DNA from: a virus
DNA length: 64,000 nucleotides
IMG/VR virus record: IMGVR_UViG_3300009151_003179
Span: 62,001-126,000 of that record
Direction: 5' to 3' (one strand)
The stretch's first letter is position 1. Every line of letters starts with the position of its first letter. Both the position numbers and the translations under genes were made by a program. Shown in pieces: positions 7,642 to 15,174 of the stretch. The notes below the pieces were generated by a model. It made no database searches. It had not been told where the DNA came from and saw only the letters and a list, made by a program, of their open reading frames with translations.

Positions 7642-8666
7642 TTAATTCCCAAATTTACAGGTTCCGAATTTACACATTTTATAATTTTAAATAGATTTGT
7701 AGGAATATCCATAAACCCGTAATTTCTATATTGTATCATAACAGGTTTCTCATATGATTTCAAGTTAGATTGGTCTCTTATTATATCAATGTTCAATTTA
7801 TTTAACAAGTTATCCGAATGTTCCCCTAACAAAAACAATTGTTTAGAACTAATTTTTGATGATTCTGTTATACCATCGCAACCCAATTCACTTAACCATT
7901 TAACAGCAATATCCAAATCTCTAATCTCAAATTCACTTTGAAAATTAATAGCAAGATTTACTTTTAGCGGATCTTCAATATTAGAAAAATGTTCTACAAC
8001 CGAATCACTGATATAAATTCCATATTGAACGTAATCCGATATCATTCGTAAATCATTGGTTAAAGTAATATCTTTAATATTGTTATACAGAACTTCATTC
8101 AATGCGGCTACATAGTAATAACCGTTATTATAAACAAGTGTTGGTTCCCAATATTTAACTGATTCATAATCACTAAGAACATCAATAATTTCTTTAGTAA
8201 TAGGACAATAATCTATTGTAGTAAAATAATCTGCACTTAAGGACACTAGTGATTTTAGTGTAGAAGGTCCGTACTCCATTTCATATTGTCTTTTATCTTT
8301 ATGCCATTCCATTGAATATACAGGATTCTTTTTTAGTGCAGTTAAAAAACTTTTACTGAAAGGAGATTTGAATATGATTTTATCCTTTATTACACTAATA
8401 GATGCATTTGTATATTGTGGAGAACTTTCTATCATATTGCATTTCCATGGCAATAATAATACATCATCAACATTAAGTTTGTGTTGAATAAACTGTTTTC
8501 GATATTTAAATGATATCTTTCTAAAAAGAGAGTCCTGATTTGATGTGATTGTATTATTTCTAATAATTAATGTAGTTAAGTTATTAACAAATTGTAGGTC
8601 ATACCTGCTTAGTCTAATATTGACAAGCATAAAGGTCGCAACATCTTCAAGTGTTTTTAAATCCAT
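7638..8666 (-). CDS. protein of unknown function coupled to UvsW
   Basis: 342 residues. Residues 80-145 ('SISVIKDKIIFKSPFSKSFLTALKKNP...MEWHKDKRQYEMEY') resemble the HARP-like/annealing-helicase accessory pattern, in which a short beta-rich module packs beside an SF2 helicase; this likeness is only suggestive. The rest is AT-rich and Asn/Ser-rich without motifs. The 4-nt overlap with uvsW and the lack of an intervening promoter imply that both proteins are made together. A UvsW loader or fork-binding partner is a reasonable inference. Confidence 0.6.
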   Translation of the reverse strand: MDLKTLEDVATFMLVNIRLSRYDLQFVNNLTTLIIRNNTITSNQDSLFRKISFKYRKQFIQHKLNVDDVLLLPWKCNMIESSPQYTNASISVIKDKIIFKSPFSKSFLTALKKNPVYSMEWHKDKRQYEMEYGPSTLKSLVSLSADYFTTIDYCPITKEIIDVLSDYESVKYWEPTLVYNNGYYYVAALNEVLYNNIKDITLTNDLRMISDYVQYGIYISDSVVEHFSNIEDPLKVNLAINFQSEFEIRDLDIAVKWLSELGCDGITESSKISSKQLFLLGEHSDNLLNKLNIDIIRDQSNLKSYEKPVMIQYRNYGFMDIPTNLFKIIKCVNSEPVNLGIK

Positions 8667-8681
8667 TTACTATCCTAAGGT

Positions 8682-8707
8682 AAAAAAAAGGGGAACCGAA
8701 GTTCCCC
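8682..8707 (-). terminator. rho-independent terminator with UUCG loop
   Basis: Minus strand: GGGGAAC-TTCG-GTTCCCC followed by eight T. It follows the AAA ATPase gene that ends at 8727 and precedes the gene starting at 8666. Confidence 0.9.
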
Positions 8708-8726
8708 AAAAGTTCTATTAAACAAT

Positions 8727-9755
8727 TTACACAGACTTCATACATGTAGTACGTGCAAGATTCTTCCAGTTGCCGGGGCTAATCTTTACTAAGTCAGCAA
8801 TCTTCAAGCACATACGCAAGGACACTTCACGCAATTTCGTATGATTGTCCCACATAAAGTCAATCACAATTTGTGATTGTTCTTCATTAAAATCATAGTC
8901 TTTGAACAAACCACCATCAGCATCACGATGGACCTGCTTGATACGCAACATCTTATCACGATCACCATCAATAGTCAGGTCCAGAAAGTGACAACGTGAT
9001 TGCAATGCTTCTAAGTGATCCTGTAATTTCTTAGACTTCAAGTTGCCGAATTTCAAGTTAGTGATAAAGATAGCACTACCATTGAAGTTGAAAGTATTCG
9101 GGATACCTTCTTCACGCAACAAACGTGAATCACTGTTCCAGCAAATTCTACGTGTCTTACCTGAATCAAGTGCGGCCTTCAAAATGTTCAAACTCAAGTC
9201 ATCAGTAAAAACACTATCACAATCATCAAAAATTAACACATTCTTTGTGTCAGAATATTTGTACAGTTGACTATACAAACCCAATGCTGTCATCGCACCT
9301 TTCACAATTTGAAAGCGAACTTTCTTACCTGCAAGCTTGTCAAACATACTTGCTTTTTCCATTTGTGTCTCAACACCATAACTTTTGCCGACACCGGGCG
9401 GGCCTGAAACAATCATAGCACGGATATCACCATTGATACAAGCACGTGACATTTCATCAAGGACCTCGAAACGAGTAGCAATACGGTCCATTGCTTCTGT
9501 TTCAGTTTCTTTCACAACTTCTTTTGCAAATTTTACTGTATTTTCTATCACATTATCTCCATTCAAAAATTCAATTTGATTAATATTATCAACAAGTACC
9601 TTAACTGCAGGGATATTGATTGCGAATTGACCGTCATTTTTTACAGTCACATAACTACCTTTTTTACTTGTCTGAAAACCCTTGACTAGTGTAAACTCAG
9701 TATTGACTACTGCTTGTTTACGATAAGAGCCAGAGAGAATGCGAATAGTAGACAT
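8727..9755 (-). CDS. AAA ATPase, phage early type
   Basis: 342 residues. Walker A SGPPGVGKS at 118-126, Walker B VLIFDDCD at 173-180, then a sensor-1-like 'AIFITNL' and an arginine-rich 'SRCHFLDL'. About 90 residues precede the ATPase core, with a predicted beta-rich start. Such single AAA proteins are common in myoviruses, but their target is not established. It is not gp44: the clamp-loader zinc/SRC pattern and three-domain length are absent. It stands alone between its own early promoter (9787-9815) and a strong terminator, so it is a separately controlled early gene. Confidence 0.8.
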   Translation of the reverse strand: MSTIRILSGSYRKQAVVNTEFTLVKGFQTSKKGSYVTVKNDGQFAINIPAVKVLVDNINQIEFLNGDNVIENTVKFAKEVVKETETEAMDRIATRFEVLDEMSRACINGDIRAMIVSGPPGVGKSYGVETQMEKASMFDKLAGKKVRFQIVKGAMTALGLYSQLYKYSDTKNVLIFDDCDSVFTDDLSLNILKAALDSGKTRRICWNSDSRLLREEGIPNTFNFNGSAIFITNLKFGNLKSKKLQDHLEALQSRCHFLDLTIDGDRDKMLRIKQVHRDADGGLFKDYDFNEEQSQIVIDFMWDNHTKLREVSLRMCLKIADLVKISPGNWKNLARTTCMKSV

Positions 9756-9786
9756 TTGTTTCCTTTATTTCAGTGTCAATACAAGT

Positions 9787-9815
9787 ATTGTATCACGTTA
9801 TCCATTTATTGTCAA
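9787..9815 (-). promoter_or_regulatory. early sigma70 promoter
   Basis: TTTGACAATAAAT block with TTGACA, 17-bp spacer, TACAAT. Drives the AAA ATPase gene. Confidence 0.85.
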
Positions 9816-9825
9816 ATTTTGTGCC

Positions 9826-10203
9826 TTATGCGGCCTTACGAAAATACATATAAGGCAAGCCCAATGTATAGCACAAGTACTCATCATCGCTTTGAGTATC
9901 CTCAGCTTCGTGGATCCAGCGCATTGCTGTTGTACGGTCCTTAGCACCAGCATCAACCAATGACTGAATCCGTTGCTCAAAAACAACAGTTGCAGTAGCT
10001 TCTGCCTCTTTGCGGGCCTTATCTTCGGCTTCAATAGCTACACCAAGTCCTTCAAACTCAGCTTCAAACTGTTCCAAAGTCCAAGTTGAAGTGTCAACAC
10101 CGCGAGGGCGAACACCGTAAGCGTCCTTGTACATATCCCAGTAAAGTTCCCGGGCTTGTTCCAATTGTGTCAACTCTTCCCAAGATTTAAATTCTGTAGT
10201 CAT
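9826..10203 (-). CDS. conserved phage protein of unknown function (YxDAYGxRPRG type)
   Basis: 125 residues. The N-terminal 'ELYWDMYKDAYGVRPRG' pattern is one I recognise from small proteins of many tailed phages; its role is not known to me. It is largely helical and acidic, with an Ala/Glu-rich helix in the middle (residues 55-75) and a 'GLPYMYF' end. It has its own early promoter upstream, and the next early promoter lies just past its 3' end. Confidence 0.75.
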   Translation of the reverse strand: MTTEFKSWEELTQLEQARELYWDMYKDAYGVRPRGVDTSTWTLEQFEAEFEGLGVAIEAEDKARKEAEATATVVFEQRIQSLVDAGAKDRTTAMRWIHEAEDTQSDDEYLCYTLGLPYMYFRKAA

Positions 10204-10236
10204 TTTGTAGTCCTCTTCTTTACTGTCTAAGATTCT

Positions 10237-10265
10237 ATTATAGCAGAAAGCCCATTTATTGTCAA
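10237..10265 (-). promoter_or_regulatory. early sigma70 promoter
   Basis: TTTGACAATAAAT block, TTGACA-17 bp-TATAAT with extended -10 TGC. Drives 9826-10203 and overlaps the stop codon of 10262-10474. Confidence 0.85.
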
Positions 10266-10474
10266 ATTTTGGCTATCAAACTAGCATGAATTTCATTCAT
10301 TTCCGACTGTTCTACGTAGAAATCGGACCTAGGATCATAGTACTGGCCTTCACTGTTGTCATAATACAACACTCTTCCGGAGAAATTGAACGGGCCTTCT
10401 AGTCCGTTTCTAGGACCATATTTGGTACGCATTTCATCCATCTGATACTTGTCAGCAACAACACGATATCCCAT
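10262..10474 (-). CDS. hypothetical small early protein
   Basis: 70 residues, soluble, rich in Tyr, Asp and Met ('VLYYDNSEGQYYDPRSDFYVEQSEMNEIHASLI'). It lies between two consensus early promoters. No family recognised. Confidence 0.6.
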   Translation of the reverse strand: MGYRVVADKYQMDEMRTKYGPRNGLEGPFNFSGRVLYYDNSEGQYYDPRSDFYVEQSEMNEIHASLIAKI

Positions 10475-10501
10475 AAATCCCTTTCAACTGAATAAGACTC
10501 T

Positions 10502-10530
10502 ATTATATAGCCAAATCCATTTATTGTCAA
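10502..10530 (-). promoter_or_regulatory. early sigma70 promoter
   Basis: TTTGACAATAAAT block, TTGACA-17 bp-TATAAT. Drives 10262-10474; lies just after the uvsY stop. Confidence 0.85.
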
Positions 10531-10532
10531 AT

Positions 10533-10991
10533 TTAACCTATTGTGATATCTTCCATACCGGCAGCCCTCAAGCGAACAATATGACCTAACATAAAATTCT
10601 TAGATTCTAAGGCCTTCATAATACCAAGCCAACGATTTCTAAGTAATGCAATTTCATTAATCAATACTTCCATATCAATTACTTCATCTTCACCTTCAGC
10701 ATACTTTTCAGCATCACGGCTTGTCAATGCTCTATTATATGCTTCTAAATACTTTTGAAAATGTTTTCGGCGAATTTTACGTAATTGGATATTGAGATAA
10801 TTCAATACGGCTTCTATCTCTTGTAGTTGATTAAATCTATGCTCAGTAACTCCGGGTATTGCGGCAATGTTCTTTTCAACATTGCCATATACCTTTACTT
10901 CTTGTTTAGCTGAAATTAGTTCATTCTCATAATGAGAGATGAAGTCAGGTAACACACCAAGATTTTGGGTGATGCGTGTATACCAATTCAT
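10533..10991 (-). CDS. uvsY: UvsY-like recombination mediator
   Basis: 152 residues (T4 UvsY is 137). The C-terminal two thirds fit UvsY: a basic helix 'QLRKIRRKHFQKYLEAYNRAL', an acidic 'YAEGEDEVIDMEVL' and the terminal 'ALESKNFMLGHIVRLRAAG', like T4 'AIKSRGFAIKHIQDMRAF'. UvsY binds gp32-coated ssDNA and loads UvsX filaments. It lies two genes after uvsX in the same tight operon, which strengthens the call. Confidence 0.8.
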   Translation of the reverse strand: MNWYTRITQNLGVLPDFISHYENELISAKQEVKVYGNVEKNIAAIPGVTEHRFNQLQEIEAVLNYLNIQLRKIRRKHFQKYLEAYNRALTSRDAEKYAEGEDEVIDMEVLINEIALLRNRWLGIMKALESKNFMLGHIVRLRAAGMEDITIG

Positions 10992-11243
10992 TTAATCCCA
11001 TTCTTCGTCTGCGTCATCTTCATCATAATCTTCATACGATTCTTCAGTATCGTTGTGTGCCAAATTCTCTTTAAGAGCAGTTAGTACTTCTTTCTCACCC
11101 TTAAAGGTATTTTTGATATCGTCAGCTTCGTAATTGTTATCAATCAGTAGATTGATTAGTGAATCAGCCGCATCGCTACGGTCATTTAAATCAATATGAG
11201 AACGCAATGCGTCCCATACTTCTGCAACAAAATCTAAGTTCAT
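10992..11243 (-). CDS. acidic small protein between uvsX and uvsY
   Basis: 83 residues, strongly acidic, ending in a run of Asp/Glu (EDYDEDDADEEWD). Its ATG overlaps the uvsX stop and its own stop touches the uvsY start. The acidic tail may mimic DNA or contact UvsX/UvsY; this is inference only. Confidence 0.6.
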   Translation of the reverse strand: MNLDFVAEVWDALRSHIDLNDRSDAADSLINLLIDNNYEADDIKNTFKGEKEVLTALKENLAHNDTEESYEDYDEDDADEEWD

Positions 11244-12307
11244 TCTGTAACATCCTCCTCCGATGATACATTACTTATCTTTGTTGTTGATTTTTGTGAG
11301 TACTCAATCATAACTTTGTCTAGGCAGCCATCACTATTTGCTTCCCAAGCTTTGCGAAACTTCTTAATGATTTCACCATCAAGTGTTGTGTAAACTAAAC
11401 TGTTACCTTCTTTCTTAACAAGTTCAGCCTTCTCAATCATATCTAATAATCCTGAGTAAGGGCTCATGCCTGTTTCATAAGGAATCTTAACTTGAACACT
11501 TTCAAATGGTTTCGCATAGCGAGTTTTCATAATCTTACATGCGGCACGAATACCTCGTACATCACTAATCTTATTACCATCTTCATCTTCTTTAAGTTTC
11601 AATTTCTTCATAGCAACTACAATACTAGAAGCATAAACGAAACCTTGACCACCTGATATTTTATCATCTGGATCAAACATATCCTGTGAAGCATATGTGT
11701 GATTAGTAGCTACTAAGCCAATGCCTAGTGAACCGAACATATTAACACAGTTACGAACAAGTGCTGTTAGTGCTTTAGGCTTACGACCCATGTCACCTTT
11801 CATATCACCTGCTTCAAACTGATTAACGTCTGTGGGTGTTAGTAACATACCTAAACTGTCAACTACGAACAATACCTTAGGACGATCTGTTTCTGGTAGT
11901 GTTTTGTAATCTTTAACAAACATAGAAATAGTTTTTCCTACTTCGTCAATCATTGCCATGTTTAGTTTTAATAGTTTATTTTCTTCTGTAGATACACCAA
12001 GTGCGTGTAGCCATGCTTCGTCAAGGGCATTCTCGGAGTCAACTAAGACTACAAAAATTCCTTGTTCTTGTGCGTGTCTGACGAGGTTTCCTGAACAGAT
12101 GAACGATTTTCCTGCGCCTGACTCTCCGGCAAAGACAGTAACTTTACCAAGAGGTACGCCTTTATTAAAGTCGCCGCTAATGAGATAATTGAGAGCATAG
12201 TTACCAGTTGAGATCCAGTCAGTAGGATCGTTAAATCCTATTGATAGACCTTCAATACTTTTTGTAATGTCCTTACGGAACTTACTAATGTCAAAGGGTT
12301 TTGCCAT
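11240..12307 (-). CDS. uvsX: UvsX RecA-like recombinase
   Basis: 355 residues (T4 UvsX 391). Walker A GESGAGKS at 61-68, the Glu-containing 'LVDSENALDEAW' segment near 90-102, Walker B 'VLFVVDSLGML' near 145-155, and the DNA-binding loops 'DMKGDMGRKPKAL' and 'KISGGQGFVYAS'. It forms filaments on gp32-covered ssDNA and catalyses strand exchange, driving recombination-dependent replication. The operon order uvsX, acidic protein, uvsY supports it. The C-terminus is slightly shorter than in T4. Confidence 0.95.
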   Translation of the reverse strand: MAKPFDISKFRKDITKSIEGLSIGFNDPTDWISTGNYALNYLISGDFNKGVPLGKVTVFAGESGAGKSFICSGNLVRHAQEQGIFVVLVDSENALDEAWLHALGVSTEENKLLKLNMAMIDEVGKTISMFVKDYKTLPETDRPKVLFVVDSLGMLLTPTDVNQFEAGDMKGDMGRKPKALTALVRNCVNMFGSLGIGLVATNHTYASQDMFDPDDKISGGQGFVYASSIVVAMKKLKLKEDEDGNKISDVRGIRAACKIMKTRYAKPFESVQVKIPYETGMSPYSGLLDMIEKAELVKKEGNSLVYTTLDGEIIKKFRKAWEANSDGCLDKVMIEYSQKSTTKISNVSSEEDVTE

Positions 12308-12499
12308 TTAATTATCCAATTCTAGTGCTAATGCTTCTTTGATTACTTCAAAGAGTTCTTCATCAGTGGTACAGAGAAATTTGTAATTCTTCCAATCATT
12401 CTCTGAATCTCTTCCACCTACTTCAACCATATAACCATTAGTATAACGATTGATTGTAAATGATTCATTTACTTTGCTTAAATTTTCTAGGTATTTCAT
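12308..12499 (-). CDS. hypothetical small protein before uvsX
   Basis: 63 residues, mixed charge ('YMVEVGGRDSENDWKNYKFLCTTDEELFEVIKEAL'), probably one small alpha/beta domain. It starts at ATG 12499 after AAGGAATA and ends at the uvsX start, so it leads the uvsX operon from the promoter at 12529-12557. Confidence 0.6.
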   Translation of the reverse strand: MKYLENLSKVNESFTINRYTNGYMVEVGGRDSENDWKNYKFLCTTDEELFEVIKEALALELDN

Positions 12500-12507
12500 A
12501 TTATTCC

Positions 12508-12741
12508 TTATTGCTTGTGTATGCCGTTAGTATATACATGTAACGGTTGTTTGTCAAGGTATTCTGGACAATTGTCCGCAATACGCTCAAGTTCGTAATC
12601 ATTTGGAAAATGTCGTAATGCGGTCCTTGCTTTGTCTCTAATAAGACTAGGCACTCTTGGTGTCTTGCCTGGATCGCATAACTCTTCCAACAACTTTTTA
12701 CTTTGCTTTAAAGCACGGTATCGTTCGTCTGTTGTGGTCAT
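12508..12741 (-). CDS. BPSL0761-like small protein
   Basis: 77 residues. The pattern 'ERYRALKQSKKLLEEL...PGKTPRVPSLIRDKARTALRHFP' matches the BPSL0761 family, small proteins of unknown function that I know mainly from Burkholderia and other Betaproteobacteria. In a phage it suggests gene exchange with such a host. It lies between gp32 and the uvsX operon, after an intercistronic hairpin. The C-terminal part (HVYTNGIHKQ) is an extension beyond the family core. Confidence 0.65.
   Translation of the reverse strand: MTTTDERYRALKQSKKLLEELCDPGKTPRVPSLIRDKARTALRHFPNDYELERIADNCPEYLDKQPLHVYTNGIHKQ
12529..12557 (-). promoter_or_regulatory. uvsX: sigma70 promoter of the uvsX operon
   Basis: TTGACA, 17-bp spacer, TATACT on the minus strand, inside the 3' end of the BPSL0761-like gene. 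Drives 12308-12499, uvsX and uvsY. Confidence 0.75.
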
Positions 12742-12757
12742 GGAATATTCCTTAGGA

Positions 12758-12771
12758 GGGGCCTGAGCCCC
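12758..12771 (-). other. intercistronic hairpin after gp32
   Basis: GGGGC-CTGA-GCCCC stem-loop between the gp32 stop and the next gene. No T-run follows, so it is more likely an mRNA-stabilising or processing hairpin than a terminator. Confidence 0.4.
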
Positions 12772-12779
12772 ATTACCTA

Positions 12780-13781
12780 TTAAGACTTGTTTTGTCTAGC
12801 ACGAATCATTGCTAGAATGTCTTGTGCTTTGTCACTTGAAGGCTGTGCTGGCGGAATCTTAATTGATTCTGCGGCTGCCATTGCATCTTCTTCCCACGGC
12901 GCTGTAGAAGGTTCTGCTACGGGTGCAGTTGCGGGTGCTCTAGTTTCAGTAGTAGCTGTTGTTTGAACCGCGGTCGCTCCTGCAGGTGCTTCTAATCCAT
13001 ATGGACGATAGTAACTACCCCAACGCTCATTATCAAAAGGTTGACCATCAACTGATGCCTCAAACATTTCTTTAATGATACGTAATTCTGCTTCATTTGG
13101 TTTCTTAGGTAAGAAGTCATTCATGTTAAACAAACCATGTGCTTCAATAGCGGCCTGTTCTGTTTCTGTCAATGGTGATTCTTTACGTGCCCAGTTACTT
13201 GTAGAATAATCTGCGTAACCACCTTTACTTGTTTTCTTAACGTTGAAGTCAAGACCACGCATAAGGTCTGTTGGCAATTCTTCCATTTCAGGATCCATCA
13301 AACTAGATTTGATGATTGTGAAAATCTGTGGACTAATAACAAATCTGCGAATTGGATTTGCAGGAACTTTGTCATCACCCATTGGGTTCTGACGAACAAA
13401 ACCTTGAAATAGATAACTGCGTTTCTTCCAATACTTGTTTGCCATTTCTTTCAGTGTTTCGTCTTTATACCAAGGACGAACTTCGGCCAGTACTGGGCAA
13501 GCATCGCCATACATTTCCATACACGGAACTTGTACAACTGTTTGCTTAATGTTAGTATCACCTTTTACTCCATTGAATGGAAGTTTAATAATCTGACGTT
13601 CAACCCAAAAGAATGTGTTAGAATTATTCGCATCTGGCAAGAAACGAATTGTAGCTGTTGTGCCTTCGTCCATATTCCAGTGTGGATAAATTGAGTTGTC
13701 AGATTGTGTTCCTGAACCCTTGTTGTTTGATTTGTTGTCTTGTGCCGCGATACGGGCACGAATGTCTGCTAATGATGCCAT
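12780..13781 (-). CDS. 32: gp32-like single-stranded DNA-binding protein
   Basis: 333 residues (T4 gp32 301). The N-terminal basic region 'MASLADIRARIAAQ' fits the cooperative self-binding B domain of T4-like gp32. The core (35-230) is OB-fold-like with 'TTATIRFLPDAN', and Cys87 and Cys95 lie in the 'VPCMEMYGDACPVL' zinc-subdomain region. A Pro/Ala/Thr-rich linker (265-315) leads to a C-terminal tail that would contact replication partners. The tail ends basic rather than acidic, which is unusual. It coats ssDNA in replication, repair and recombination. It has an early and a late promoter and a structured leader, as expected for an abundant, autoregulated protein. Confidence 0.85.
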   Translation of the reverse strand: MASLADIRARIAAQDNKSNNKGSGTQSDNSIYPHWNMDEGTTATIRFLPDANNSNTFFWVERQIIKLPFNGVKGDTNIKQTVVQVPCMEMYGDACPVLAEVRPWYKDETLKEMANKYWKKRSYLFQGFVRQNPMGDDKVPANPIRRFVISPQIFTIIKSSLMDPEMEELPTDLMRGLDFNVKKTSKGGYADYSTSNWARKESPLTETEQAAIEAHGLFNMNDFLPKKPNEAELRIIKEMFEASVDGQPFDNERWGSYYRPYGLEAPAGATAVQTTATTETRAPATAPVAEPSTAPWEEDAMAAAESIKIPPAQPSSDKAQDILAMIRARQNKS

Positions 13782-13840
13782 GATAATATTTCCTTATAAA
13801 ATTGAGATGGTCTCGTTTTTTAATATTCGCTACTTCCCTA

Positions 13841-13860
13841 TGAAGTAACTAACATTAGAG
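13841..13860 (-). promoter_or_regulatory. gp32 mRNA leader hairpin, possible autoregulatory site
   Basis: In the leader, TACTTC-ATAGG-GAAGTA forms a 6-bp stem with a 5-nt loop about 60 nt before the start codon. Nearer the start, GAGA-CCA-TCTC forms a second small stem. T4 gene 32 is autoregulated through a leader pseudoknot with an unstructured A/U-rich stretch after it. Here the stems are followed by AAAAAAC and AATTTTATAAGGAAATATTATC up to the ATG, so a similar control is plausible. Coordinates approximate. Confidence 0.35.
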
Positions 13861-13862
13861 AT

Positions 13863-13891
13863 AGTATAGCAAAACTATCTGTTAATGTCAA
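13863..13891 (-). promoter_or_regulatory. 32: early sigma70 promoter of gene 32
   Basis: TTGACA, 17-bp spacer, TATACT with extended -10 TGC. Lies about 80 bp upstream of the gp32 ATG. Confidence 0.8.
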
Positions 13892-13894
13892 TAG

Positions 13895-13902
13895 TATTTA
13901 TC
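13895..13902 (-). promoter_or_regulatory. 32: late-type promoter upstream of gene 32
   Basis: GATAAATAC just upstream of the early promoter, so gp32 may be made both early and late. Confidence 0.45.
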
Positions 13903-13928
13903 CCTTTTGCGGGTAAACACATTTTTTC

Positions 13929-15173
13929 CTACGGTTTTTTAACCCTTTTAATAGATGAAAGATTTATGATTCTGTTTAACATATCTATACTTTCGTTAGA
14001 TAATTCTAATTGTGGATCGGGCTTTTGTTGAAATAAAGCATTTTTAGCAATTTTTAAGAAATTAGCCATCATTTCAGATGATGGCATAACACCCTGGTCA
14101 AGTTGTAGTTTTATATAAACTGCTTCATCTTGTAAGGTATCTAATATTTGTTTTTTAGTATACGGTGGATTCGCATTACTTAATTCTTGTTTATAGGCAC
14201 TAATGAAATGCTTATATAAAAATGGAATATTTATTTCCATCCATTTATTAAACTGGTCGTTACTCCAATTTAATCTACCTTCTTCGTTTAATTGTAGTGC
14301 TTCTTTTAAGTTATGATTAATATCTTCTGCCTGTATATCAACATTAGGACCAACCAAATTTGGATAATTAACATTTTGATTGCCACCCTGCTGATCACCT
14401 TGCTTATTTGCAAGTGATTTATAAAGTTGTGTTACAGCGTTTAATAAACCACGTATTTCAGTTGCATCATTTTTTGCACCTGCTTGTAAAGTTTTCAATT
14501 CGTTAGCATCTTTTGCAAATTGTTGAAGTTGAGTTGAAGTATCTGCAAGTTGTTGTGATGTTTGTTTTTTATAATCATTGGTGTTATCTCTATAAGTGGA
14601 GAATCTTTCTTCTTTATCATCCAATTCTTTTTGAGTAGCTTGAAGTTTTTTGTAAACAGCATCATAGTTAACCGTTGCCTTACTATCAATACTGTTTACT
14701 AAACTTTGTAATTTTTTAACATCACTATTTTCTGCTGAGGGGTTAGAAGCCAAAGCCATAATTTGTGCTTCCATTTCTTTATACTGCTTAGGATCCAAAT
14801 TTGGTTTATCTTTTAATTCTTCTAATTGCTTTTGTAGTTTCTCTAATTCATCACCACTTACTTTTGCTTTTTGTCTAGCGTCAGCACCGCCGGCAGTTAC
14901 TCTAGCAGTTAATTGTTTAATTCTTTCAACTTCATCTTCATTGGCATCTAATTCTCCCTGAAGAGTTTGAATAGCATTTCGTTGTGTATTGATTAGATTA
15001 TTTTGAGAGGCATCAATTTTTTGTTGTTGATTTAACTTATCAGCCATATACAATGATAATGCCTGTTGGCTATCATAACCGGGAAACTTTAACATGGCTC
15101 TCTGCATTAAATCCTGATCTAAAGATAATGCAGGAGTACTTGGTGCTTCTCTCAACAATGCTGATATTTTCAT
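13929..15173 (-). CDS. coiled-coil protein with prohead-protease-like N-terminus
   Basis: 414 residues. It starts MKISALLREAP; L-x-R/x-E followed by Ala fits the T4 prohead protease (gp21) cleavage rule (Leu/Ile-x-Glu then Ala/Gly), as in T4 internal head proteins. Residues 48-225 are a long coiled coil rich in Gln, Lys and Glu, followed by a Gly/Gln linker near 260 and a helical C-terminal domain (285-414). It lies directly after the 558-residue head-region gene and near the terminase. A scaffold or internal head protein is the best guess; a tape-measure-like role is less likely given the size. Confidence 0.65.
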   Translation of the reverse strand: MKISALLREAPSTPALSLDQDLMQRAMLKFPGYDSQQALSLYMADKLNQQQKIDASQNNLINTQRNAIQTLQGELDANEDEVERIKQLTARVTAGGADARQKAKVSGDELEKLQKQLEELKDKPNLDPKQYKEMEAQIMALASNPSAENSDVKKLQSLVNSIDSKATVNYDAVYKKLQATQKELDDKEERFSTYRDNTNDYKKQTSQQLADTSTQLQQFAKDANELKTLQAGAKNDATEIRGLLNAVTQLYKSLANKQGDQQGGNQNVNYPNLVGPNVDIQAEDINHNLKEALQLNEEGRLNWSNDQFNKWMEINIPFLYKHFISAYKQELSNANPPYTKKQILDTLQDEAVYIKLQLDQGVMPSSEMMANFLKIAKNALFQQKPDPQLELSNESIDMLNRIINLSSIKRVKKP

Positions 15174-15174
15174 A

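Noticed and set aside
8727-9755. gp44 clamp-loader ATPase
   Set aside because: It has Walker motifs, but the N-terminal 110 residues and the lack of the clamp-loader pattern and position beside gp62 do not fit.
13801-13822. Plus-strand terminator GAGATGGTCTCGTTTTTT
   Set aside because: There is no plus-strand gene to end here; it is more likely part of the gp32 leader.
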